From assembly GCA_900446925.1 (NCBI GenBank), contig UAVY01000007.1:434001-498000 (forward strand): a DNA stretch of 64,000 bases, read 5' to 3'. This DNA is from Citrobacter koseri. GTDB taxonomy: Bacteria; Pseudomonadota; Gammaproteobacteria; Enterobacterales; Enterobacteriaceae. The notes beneath the pieces were generated by a model. That model was given only the letters and a program-made list of their open reading frames with translations. It had not been told where the DNA came from and searched no databases. Position numbers and translations under genes: made by a program. Below, in pieces: positions 43,001-52,248 of the stretch (position 1 is the stretch's first letter; each line of letters begins with the position of its first letter).

Positions 43001-45296
43001 GAAAAATGGTGTTCCAGGAGTAAGCGGTTATCAGGGCCCGGCGGGCGGCTGGGGAGCCGTGAAGGCAGTCTCTGCGTCGGTGTTTTCCCAAAAGGCCGTC
43101 ACGCGCGATATTATCGCGATGTTCAAAATGAATCAGGTCAAAGGCTTTGACTGCCCTGGGCTGCGCATGGCCTGACCCTGGCCATCGGGCGCCGATGGAA
43201 CTTTGTGAGAATGGCGTCAAAGCCGGTCTCTTGGGAAACCACCAGCAAGAAAGCCTCACCAGCGTTTTTCCGTCGTCATCCGGTGTCCACCTTATGGCAG
43301 TACAGTGATTACGAGCTGGAAAATATTGGCCGCCTGACGCACCCGATGAAATATGATGCCGTAACCGATACCTGGCAAGCCGTGGAATGGGACATCGCGT
43401 TTTCAGGAAATCGGCGAACGCCTGCGCAGCTACGATTCCCCGGAACAGGTAGAGTTTTATACCTCCGGTAGAACCTCGAATGAAGCGGCGTTCCTGTATC
43501 AGCTGTTTGCCCGCGAATACGGCAGCAACAACTTCCCGGACTGTTCCAATATGTGCCACGGCCCGACCAGCGCAGGGCTGACGCGCGCTATTGGTCTGGG
43601 GAAAGGCACCGTTGAACTGGCGGATTTTGACCACTGCGATCCTGGTGATTTGCATCGGGCATAATCCGGGAACCAACCATCCTCGTATGCTGACCACGCT
43701 GCGCGATGTGGCAAAGCGCGGCGCCAAAATTATCGCCATCAATCCGCTGGCGGAGAGAGGCCTTGAACGCTTTAGCTTCCCGCAAAGCCCTAAAGAGATG
43801 CTCACCGGCCAGGCGACCGAACTCAGCAGCAGCTACTACCAGGTGAAAATGGGCGGCGATGCGTCGCTGCTCAAAGGCATGATGAAGGCGCTGATTGAAA
43901 TGGATGAGGCGCGGGTGCTGCTAAACCAGCAGCCTTGCCTCGATCATGAGTTTATTGCTGCGCATACCGCCGGTTATCAGGCGCTGTATGATGACCTGCG
44001 CCAGTGCAACTGGGCGGAACTGGAAGCGGATTCAGGTCTGACGCGCCAGCCAGAATGGAAGATTTAGCGCACAGCTACAATAAATCGCGCGCCACCATCA
44101 TTTGCTACGGCCTGGGGATCACCCAGCATAAAAACGGCACCGGGAATGTGCAGCAGCGTGGTTAACCTGCTGTTGCTGAAAAGGCAATATCGGAAAGCCG
44201 GGCGCGGGTATCTGCCCGTTGCGTGGGCATTCCAATGTGCAGGGCGACCGTTCGGTTGGGATTAACGAAGCAGCGTCGGACGCCTTCCTGCAACGCCTTG
44301 AAGCGCGTTTTGCCATTACCGTTCCTCGTCAACACGGCCGCGCCAGCGTGGAGAGCATTCGGGCGATAGAGCGGGGCGAGGCTAAGGCGTTAATCTGCAT
44401 GGGCGGCAATCTGGCCGTGGCGATGCCGCAGCCGCAGCGGACGTTTGCGGCGATGCAAAAGCTGGATATGCAGGTGCATGTGGCAACCAAACTGAACCGC
44501 TCGCACCTGCTGCTGCGAAGCATAACTATCTGCTGCCCGCGTTGGGCAGAACGGAGCGCGACCTTCAGGCGACGGGGATTCAGTCCGTCACCGTCGAGGA
44601 TTCGATGTCGATGGTGCACGCCTCCTGCGGCTCTCTGAAACCGGCTTCGCCGTGGCTGAAATCGGAACCTGCGATTTGTGGCGGGAATGGCACGCCGCCA
44701 CGCTTACGCGTTCGCCGGTGAACTGGGAAGAGATGGTGGGAAACTATGCTCTGATCCGCGACGCTATTGAAGCCGTTATTCCGGCGTTTCATGACTACAA
44801 TGCCCGCATTGCCGCGCCGGGCGGATTTCGCATGGACACGCCTGCCTCGCGCCGTGAGTGGCATACCGGGAATGGCAAAGCCAACTTTGTCGTTAGCCAG
44901 CAGCGCGCCGTTGAGCGTCAGCAGCAACCCGCAGATGCGCTGCTGCTGGCAACGCTGCGCAGCCACGATCAGTACAACACCACCATTTATGGCCTGAATG
45001 ACCGTTATCGCGGCATTACCGGCCGCCGTGACGTCGTGTTTTTAAATGCGGCGGAAGCCAGAGCGCGCGGTCTGGCGCAGGGCGATGTGGTGACCATTCA
45101 GGCGCTGGACGATCATGGCCGCCCTTGTGAGGATCGCGCGATGTGCGGGCTGACGGTCGTGATCTACAACATGGCGGCAGGATCGATTGGCGCCTATCTG
45201 CCGGAAGCGAATGTGCTGTTGTCTCTGGATGCGGTCGATAGCGAAAGCCTGACGCCAGCCTATAAGAGCGTGCCGGTGGTTATCAATAAAACATAA
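42999..45296 (+). CDS. FdhF/YdeP-type molybdopterin oxidoreductase (about eleven frameshifts)
   Basis: About 760 residues, close to E. coli YdeP and related to formate dehydrogenase H. Stitched fragments give [101 protein letters not shown] aligns with FdhF around Sec140, so a Cys replaces the selenocysteine. Only one N-terminal Cys pair is seen, so a [4Fe-4S] site is doubtful. Breaks fall near 43160, 43225, 43402, 43641, 44053, 44158, 44181, 44517, 44686 and 44695. YdeP is tied to acid resistance through EvgA in E. coli; the substrate is unknown. Confidence 0.82.
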
Positions 45297-45454
45297 CATC
45301 GTTCCCGCTATGAATTTTTTGTCTCTGTGCGCCGTCTGGCCGGGTAGAGGTGTATGATGAATCGACCTCTGTCCGGTTAGTGTTATTGAGCAGGCAAGCA
45401 GAGCGAAAAATTCACGCCATACTGCTCAGGCTGTATTGTTTTGAGGTAAGGTGC

Positions 45455-47329
45455 ATGAGCAAAGGAACGACCCGTCAGGATGCCCCATTCGGGACATTAT
45501 TGGGCTACGCCCCCGGTGGCGTAGCAATCTACTCTTCAGATTACAGCTCCCTCGACCCACGGGAATACAGCGATGATGCCGCGTTTCGCAGCTACATCGG
45601 CAATGAGTATATGGGCCATAAATGGCAGTGCGTTGAGTTCGCCCGCCGCTTTCTCTTTCTCAATTATGGGGTTGTGTTCACGGATGTCGGCATGGCGTGG
45701 GAGATCTTCTCGCTGCGTTTCCTGCGCGAAGTGGTGAACGACAACATCCTGCCGTTACAGGCGTTCCCCAATGGTTCGCCCCGCGCGCCGGTCGCTGGCG
45801 CGCTGCTTATCTGGCAAAACGGCGGCGAGTTTAAAGATACCGGCCATGGTGGCGATCATTACCCAGTTGCTGGACAAACAAGATCCGTATCGCCGAACAG
45901 AATGTGATCCACACGCCGCTGCCTCCAGGGCAACAGTGGACCCGCGAGCTGGATATGGTGGTGGAAAAACCGGCTGCTAATACCCTGCGCGATACCCTTT
46001 GACGACACCACGATCCTCGGCTGGATGATTCAGACCGAGGACACTCAGTACAGCCTGCCTCAACCAGACATCGCCAACGATTCACTGAAGATTCGCGGCG
46101 CGCGGCTGGAAGAGAAAGGGCAGTTTGACGGCAAATGGCTGGATGAGCGGGACCCGCTGCAAAAAGCCTATGTGCTGGCGAACGGGCATGTGATTAATCA
46201 GGACCCGCATCAGTATTTCACCATTACGGAAAGCGCCGAGCAGGAGCTGATTAAAGCCACCAACGAGCTGCATCTGATGTACCTGCATGCCCACCGACAA
46301 GGTGCTGAAAGACGATAACCTGCCTGGCGCTGTTCGACATTCCGAAAATCCTCTGGCCGCGTTTGCGCCTCTCCTGGCAGCGTCGTCGCCACCATATGAA
46401 TCACCGGTCGTATGGCATTTCTGTATGGATGAACGCGGCCTGAAGGTGTACGAGTACAACGCCGATTCCGCATCATGCCATACCGAAGCGGGGCTGATCC
46501 TCGAACGCTGGCCGAAAAGGGCTACACCGGGAAGGGGCCATAATCCGGCGGAAGGGTTGATCAACGAACTGGCGGGTGCATGGGAAACACAGCCTCGCGC
46601 GTCCTTTCGTCCACATCATGCAGGATAAGGACATTGAGGAGAACTATCACGCCCAGTTTATGCAGCAGGCGCTGCGCCAGGCCGGGTTTGAAAGCAAAAT
46701 TCTCCGGGGACTGGATGCGCTGCGTTGGGACGATGCCGGTCAGCTGATTGACGGCGATGGCCGCCTGGTGAACTGCGTCTGGAAAAACCTGGGCGTGGGA
46801 AACCGCAATTGAACAGGTGCGTGAAGTCAGCGAGACGGAATACGCCGCCGTGCCGATTCGTACCGGCCATCCTGAAAATGAAGTGCGGTTGATTGATGTG
46901 CTATTGCGACCGGAAGTGCTGGTGTTTGAACCGCTGTGGACGGTGATCCCCGGCAATAAGGCTATTTTGCCTATCCTGTGGTCGCTCTTCCCGCATCACC
47001 GCTATTTGCTGGATACCGATTTCACGGTTAATGACGAACTGGCGCGCACCGGTTATGCGGTGAAACCGATCGCCGGGCGCTGCGGCAGCAATATCGATCT
47101 GGTGAGCCATCAGGAAGAGTTACTCGATAAAACCAGTGGGAAATTTGCCGCGCAGAAAAACATTTATCAGCAGTTGTGGTGTCTGCCAAACGTGGCCGGG
47201 AAGTATATTCAGGTCTGCACTTTCACCGTTGGCGGCAACTATGGCGGTACGTGTCTGCGTGGCGATGATTCGCTGGTTATCAAAAAAGAAAGCGATATCG
47301 AGCCGTTAATTGTGGAAAAAGGGGAATAG
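45455..47329 (+). CDS. gss: Bifunctional glutathionylspermidine synthetase/amidase Gss (many frameshifts)
   Basis: Couples glutathione to spermidine with ATP (C-terminal ATP-grasp domain) and hydrolyses the product (N-terminal CHAP amidase). The amidase nucleophile Cys59 is in HKWQCVEFARRF. Synthetase motifs include CMDERGLKVYEYNADSASCHTEAGLI and RTGHPENEVRLIDVLLRPEVLVFEPLW. The open segments follow E. coli Gss from end to end, but the gene is 1875 bases where 1860 are expected. A net 15 extra bases lie between about 45848 and 46800, so this is one of the worst-read genes here. Confidence 0.9.
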
Positions 47330-47512
47330 CCTCTTCTGAAAAAGAGCCTTGGGCGTGATGCGCCAGCGTCCGCCCTGGCCATTCAATGCCCGGAGATTCG
47401 TGACAGACGTTCTGTCGGGAGTATCAGGCAATCATCCGGCAGGATTAGGCTCACTCTGCCATTCATCCAAGCCGCTACAGTTTCAGGTGGAAAACAAACA
47501 ACTGGAGCTGCT

Positions 47513-48573
47513 ATGAAAACCATCGGTTATGCTGCATTAAACGCGACTACGCCACTGGCCCCCTTTTACGTTTGAACGACGCGCATTGCGTGCCAATGAT
47601 GTGGCGATCGAGATCCTGTGGTCAGGCGTCTGTCACAGCGATCTGCATCAAACCCGTGACGACTGGAAAGAGTGGGGCGCGACGATTTACCCCTGTATTC
47701 CCGGACACGAAATTATTGGCCGGGTGATTGATGTCGGCAGTAAAGTGACGCGTTATCAGGTCGGGCAACAGGTGGCGGTCGGAACCCTTGTCGATAGCTG
47801 TCAGGAGTGCGATCAGTGCCGCAGGCACGAAGAGCAAATGTGCCGTGAGTTTCCGACGGTGACCTATAACGGGCGTGACCGCATCTCAGGAGACGTCACT
47901 TACGGCGGTTACTCGAAACATATCGTGGTTCGCGAGGAGTTTGTCCTGAATCTGCCGGAAGGCCTTGATCCGGCCAGAGCGGCGCCGTTGCTCTGCGCGG
48001 GCATCACCGTTTACTCGCCGCTGCGGACCTGGAACGTTGGCCCCGGCTCGCGCGTAGGGGTGATTGGCATCGGTGGCCTGGGGCACCTTGCGGTTCGTCT
48101 GGCGGCCGCTTTGGGCGCAGAGGTGACGGTTATCACCCGCAGTGAGTCAAAAGCGAAAGAGGCGCATGAGCTGGGCGCCGAACACGTTCTGCTCTCGACC
48201 TCCGCAGAGGCGATGAATAACGCGGCGTCCTCTTTTGATGTGATTATTGACACCATCCCGACGCGCCATGATGTTTCGCCCTACGTTCAGCTACTTGATG
48301 TGGAAGGGGCGCTGGTTATTGTTCGGTAATCTGGGGAATATGGAAGGGTTCAGCACCTTGCCGCTGATTCTGGGGGCGTCGTCGCATCACGGGGTTCACC
48401 GTCTGGCGGAATTGCACAAACGCAGGAGATGCTGGATTTCTGCGCCCGTAAAGGTGTGTACCCGGAGTGTGAGATCATCGATATCCAGGCAGATTAATCA
48501 GGCTTTTGAGCGTATGGAGCGGGGTGATGTGAAATACCGCTTTGTGATTGATATGGCTTCACTGTCGAACTGA
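47513..48573 (+). CDS. Zinc-type NAD(P)-dependent alcohol dehydrogenase, YahK-like (about six frameshifts)
   Basis: About 350 residues of the cinnamyl-alcohol-dehydrogenase group. The catalytic zinc site shows in SGVCHSDLHQTRDDW and CIPGHEIIG, the structural zinc cysteines in CQECDQCRRHEEQMC, and the cofactor motif in GIGGLGHLAVRLAAALGA. Breaks: an extra C near 47563, an extra T near 48324, then extra bases near 48380-48395 and 48490. It probably reduces aldehydes with NADPH. A convergent AraC_N-type regulator follows, an arrangement like yqhD with yqhC. Confidence 0.85.
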
Positions 48574-48625
48574 CGGTAAGCAAACGCATATCGGAGCGGC
48601 TGTTTTGCGGTCCGATATGCGTGTA

Positions 48626-49607
48626 TCAGCGCGGTATCCCGGTCAACGTTCCCGCTTCCCGGACGCGTTCTGCGCCTTTCAGCGACTGCACTTTATCGCC
48701 GATTGGCGTGATGCCGAAACAGGGCGTTTGTACTCCCTGTGAAACTGACTGACGCTTTCATAACCCACTCTGATGGCCGCTGTCGAGGCATCCACATTAT
48801 CTGACAACAACAGGCGTCTGGCTTCATGGAGCCGTAATTGCTTCTGATACTGCAACGGGCTCATGTTGGTCCATGCGACGAAAGTGGTGATGCAGCGTCG
48901 AAACGCCATTCCTGCAATCCCGGCCAGATCCCTCCATTTTTAATGGTTGGGAATAGTGCGTGCGTAACCAGTTGATTGCGGAAGATATCCTCTGGCTGCT
49001 CGATCCCGTCAGTACGGTTTCCCGCAGCGTCATACCTGCCGGGCTGGTTAAAATGCGATACAGAATTTCCCGCTGAATCAGGTTGCCGATATACCCCTTA
49101 TCCTGCGGGCGTTCTGCGAGCGTGATGTAGCGCAGTATGGCGTCAAACAAAAAGCGGTCGGCATGGCTGAGCGAAAGTCCTTCGCCTGCGAATCCCACGT
49201 CATTGCCGTGCTGTTCCATATCAACCAATACTTCGCGCGCAACAGATAAATCCAGTTCCAGCAACAGCGATATAAAAGGACGCTCGGCGCTGGCCCTGCA
49301 TCACTTCGGCGACGGTTGGCAGATTGACCGCCGTCAGAAGAAAACGGGATTCGTTGTACACATAGGCCGTATCGCCTAACGTGACGCGCTTTTCTCCCTG
49401 GAGGATCAGCGACACGCTGGGCTGGTAAATATAAGAAAGCGGCGGCATTGGGCCGTGGAGTTCAGCAACGCTCAGACCGGGGAACGGGCAGACGACCCGT
49501 TCCTGATGTTCGGTATATGTTCTGACTTTTGCGGTAATTTCGTGGCGCAACGATGCGGTGTCCTGCCGCAGGCGATCATCCTGTGAGTTCGGGCGGTGAT
49601 CCAGCAT
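48626..49607 (-). CDS. AraC-family regulator with AraC_N domain (several frameshifts)
   Basis: About 320 residues in the YqhC-like group. The N-terminal part ([38 protein letters not shown]) is an AraC_N sensor domain. The C-terminal part ([41 protein letters not shown]) is the double helix-turn-helix. Frames change near 49265, 48930, 48895 and 48710. The start at 49607 has a GAGGAG upstream, and the corrected reading runs to a TGA at 48626-48628. It converges on the alcohol dehydrogenase, which is probably its target; this is inference. Confidence 0.78.
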
Positions 49608-49714
49608 GGTCAGACTCCTCAACATAGGTTCGTATGTTTTAAACTGGAATGCAGCCGCCCGCGACTCCTTTTTTTGCTAATTGACTTGCCAGCCCATCCG
49701 TCGTGGTTGGTATA

Positions 49715-50545
49715 TCAGCTATTCACAAAGGCCAGCAGGTCGGCGTTAACCCGATCTGCATGCGTGGTGGGGATGCCGTGCGGGGCTCCCTTGTACGTAT
49801 TCAGCGTACCGTTTTTGAGCAGCCCGGCTGAAAGTACGCCGGAATCATGGTAGGGAACGACCTGATCGTCATCGCCGTGGATAACCAGAACCGGATAGTG
49901 ATGCGCTTGAGATCTTCCGTGAAATCCGTCTGCGAGAACGCGACGATACCGTCGTAGTGCGCTTTGGCTCCCCCCCATCATTCCCTGACGCCACCAGTTC
50001 CAGATGACCGCCTCAGACGGACTGGAACCCGGACGGTTGTAGCCATAGAAAGGACCCGCAGGGATATCGTAATAGAACTGCGCCCGACTGGCGGCCAGCT
50101 GTGCCTGGAAGTCGTCAAACACTGACCGGGGCGTACCCTGCGGATTGCTGTCGGTTTTTACCATCAATGGCGGAACTGCGCTGATCAGCACGGCCCTGGA
50201 GACGTTATCCTCGCCGTGACGCACGATATAGCGCACGACCTCGCCACCGCCGGTTGAATGCCCGACGTGCATTGCGCCCTGGACGCCTAAATGCTTAACG
50301 ACTGCGGCAACGTCATCGGCATAATGATCCATGTCATGACCGTCCCACACCTGGCTGGAACGTCCATGACCACGCCTGTCGTGCGCGACGACCCTGAACC
50401 CCTTGTCCACGAAAAACAGCATTTGAGCATCCCAGTCGTCGCTGGAGAGCGGCCAGCCGTGGTGGAAGAAGATCACTTTTCCCTCTTTCGGTCCCCAGTC
50501 CTTATAGAAAATGTCAACGCCATCGCTGGTTGTTACGTAACCCAT
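49715..50545 (-). CDS. Alpha/beta hydrolase, non-haem chloroperoxidase/esterase family
   Basis: 276 residues starting MGYVTTSDGVDIFYKDWGPKEGK. The nucleophile elbow GHSTGGGEV, the acid in HGDDDQVVPY and the His in APHGIPTTH are all present; oxyanion HHGWPLSSDDWD. The frame is open throughout, but residues from about 188 to 212 (SQSALRRYRRVLADGFHG...) do not fit the family. In the neighbouring frame the same bases read AKAHYDGIVAFSQTDFTEDLKRIT. An extra base in the C7 run ending at 49976 and a missing base near 49902 cancel out. It is divergent from a MerR gene that probably controls it. Confidence 0.85.
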   Translation of the reverse strand: MGYVTTSDGVDIFYKDWGPKEGKVIFFHHGWPLSSDDWDAQMLFFVDKGFRVVAHDRRGHGRSSQVWDGHDMDHYADDVAAVVKHLGVQGAMHVGHSTGGGEVVRYIVRHGEDNVSRAVLISAVPPLMVKTDSNPQGTPRSVFDDFQAQLAASRAQFYYDIPAGPFYGYNRPGSSPSEAVIWNWWRQGMMGGSQSALRRYRRVLADGFHGRSQAHHYPVLVIHGDDDQVVPYHDSGVLSAGLLKNGTLNTYKGAPHGIPTTHADRVNADLLAFVNS

Positions 50546-50684
50546 ATCGTTTCTCCGGTTCAGTAAGTTGTTAAAGGGAGAGACTTGTCTTGCGCGTAGC
50601 GCCAGGACGTCGGCTCCCGGAAAAAGGAGAAACGTCAGGGTCTGCGCGCTCGTCCGGCAACGATCTTCTGTTGACCGTTTAGAG

Positions 50685-50715
50685 AGTATAAGTTTAAAGT
50701 TAACTTTAAGGTCAA
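50685..50715 (-). promoter_or_regulatory. MerR-type promoter/operator of the alpha/beta hydrolase gene
   Basis: On the minus strand TTGACC and TATACT are separated by exactly 19 bp, the over-long spacer typical of MerR-activated promoters. The spacer holds a perfect 16-bp palindrome TTAAAGTTAACTTTAA (50694-50709). The divergent merR-type gene starts 25 bp away. Confidence 0.8.
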
Positions 50716-50733
50716 GAGAGGTCTGTAAACGGT

Positions 50734-51132
50734 ATGAAGATTGGTGAACTGGCAAAAGTAACGGGGCTTACGCCCTCCCGTATTCGGTTTTACGAAGCAG
50801 AAGGGCTGATCAGTCCTCCACAGCGTCAGAGCAACGGGTATCGTAATTATTCGGCGGAGGTGGCGAATCTGCTGAAGATTATTGATAACGCTCAGCGTGC
50901 CGGTTTTTCACTTGGGCAGATCCGCTGCTTTTTACCGCAGGAGCAGAAAAAGTGGGATCACGAGGGGCTGATACAATCCCTGGAGAAGCGTATCGCGGAG
51001 ATTGAACTCATGCAGAAGCAGCTTGAAGAGAGCAAGAGCGAGTTGCTGAGTCTGATCGCCAGTATTGCAAACCGGCCTGACGGGATTTCCTGTGAGGACA
51101 ACATGGCAGCGGCTGATAGGGCAATTGCGTAA
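50734..51132 (+). CDS. MerR-family transcriptional regulator
   Basis: 132 residues. The winged helix-turn-helix (MKIGELAKVTGLTPSRIRFYEAEGLISPP, NGYRNYSAE) is followed by a dimerisation coiled coil (QSLEKRIAEIELMQKQLEESKSELLSLIASI). One Cys (GISCEDN) lies near the end. It is divergent from the alpha/beta hydrolase over a MerR-type operator, so it most likely regulates that gene and itself. Inducer unknown. Confidence 0.88.
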   Translation: MKIGELAKVTGLTPSRIRFYEAEGLISPPQRQSNGYRNYSAEVANLLKIIDNAQRAGFSLGQIRCFLPQEQKKWDHEGLIQSLEKRIAEIELMQKQLEESKSELLSLIASIANRPDGISCEDNMAAADRAIA

Positions 51133-51214
51133 TCCTGCGACCGCCACGGAAAACCGGTAAAATAAATGGCGAGGGGACGTGGTTCAGCTTCGGTCTTGCC
51201 GCCCCCTCACTGCC

Positions 51215-52231
51215 TTATTGGTATGTCATGGTAAATGACAAAACGCCATTCGCTGCACCGGTCGTGATGGTGTCTCCGGTCTGGTAATAACGCGCTTTCA
51301 GCGGTACCGTGAATCCGCCGCCGGAGGATGAAGTGCCAACGGCGACATCAGAACCCAGCGCCATCGGCTGATTGTTATAAAGTAATTGGATCCCAACGCC
51401 CGTGGCGGCATTATTTCCGCCAATGGTTTTCAGCACGCCTTTGCTCGCATCAAAAATATCGCCTTCCATCTTAACGCTGACCTTTGTTCCGGCATTACAA
51501 ACCATCGGCAGATCGAAAGACTTTGTGTGTGCGTCTCCCGGCGTGGTGCCTTTGCCATTAAAGGCTTGTTTATCCACGTCCTGCATATTCACGGGGAATA
51601 AACGTCGTTTGTAGATTACAGGCTGGCGTGGTAACCGTGAACGCGTTGATATTGACGGAAGATTCAGGTGAATGCCACAGCAGCGCGTTATTTAACATAA
51701 CCAGCGATCCCCACGGTTCTTGCCGTTATGGTTCCAGACCCGGTTTCGGCTGCCGTCTTATAAAACGTCACGATAACCACGCCATCCAAATTGCTGGTTC
51801 ACCATCCCCGCCATATTTTCACAGAGCTTAGCGGTATTTATGTCTCCCCGTATGGTATTGCTTCCCGTAACGGTCACGATGCCTGCGGCACATTTTGTCG
51901 TTGCGGCGGACAGGGAATACCCCACGCCGCTAATGTTCGTTTTATATATCTGACGCCCGTTGAGTGACGAATCGAATGTGCCAATGGCTCTGATACCAAA
52001 AATCTGCCTGGATATAACGCCCTCAGCGGAGTCCCAACAGTTAAAGGCATTAATTGTCGGTGTAATAACCTGTGTTCCTATTATTGAGCCCACAGGGAGA
52101 TCCCGCGAGATAGTTACATTCTGCGGTGAGATCGTTGTTGTTGACGTAACCGTAGTGCAGTTCCACGCCAGGGCGGTGTGTGAAAATAATCCCAGCGAGG
52201 TAAAAATTAAGCTGATTAAAATTCGATACAT
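51215..52231 (-). CDS. Fimbrial tip adhesin, FimH-like (frameshifted)
   Basis: About 338 residues. A signal peptide (MYRILISLIFTSLGLFSHTALA) is followed by an N-terminal receptor-binding-type domain (WNCTTVTSTTTISPQNVTISRDLPVGSIIG). The C-terminal pilin domain (CNAGTKVSVKMEGDIFD...GVGIQLLYNNQPMALGS...GVLSFTMTYQ) has the donor-strand end motif. The frame breaks near 51772, 51690 and 51595. It is last in the chaperone-usher operon, the usual place for an adhesin. No named fimbrial type is recognised. Confidence 0.78.
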
Positions 52232-52248
52232 TTTTCTTTCTCTCCAGA

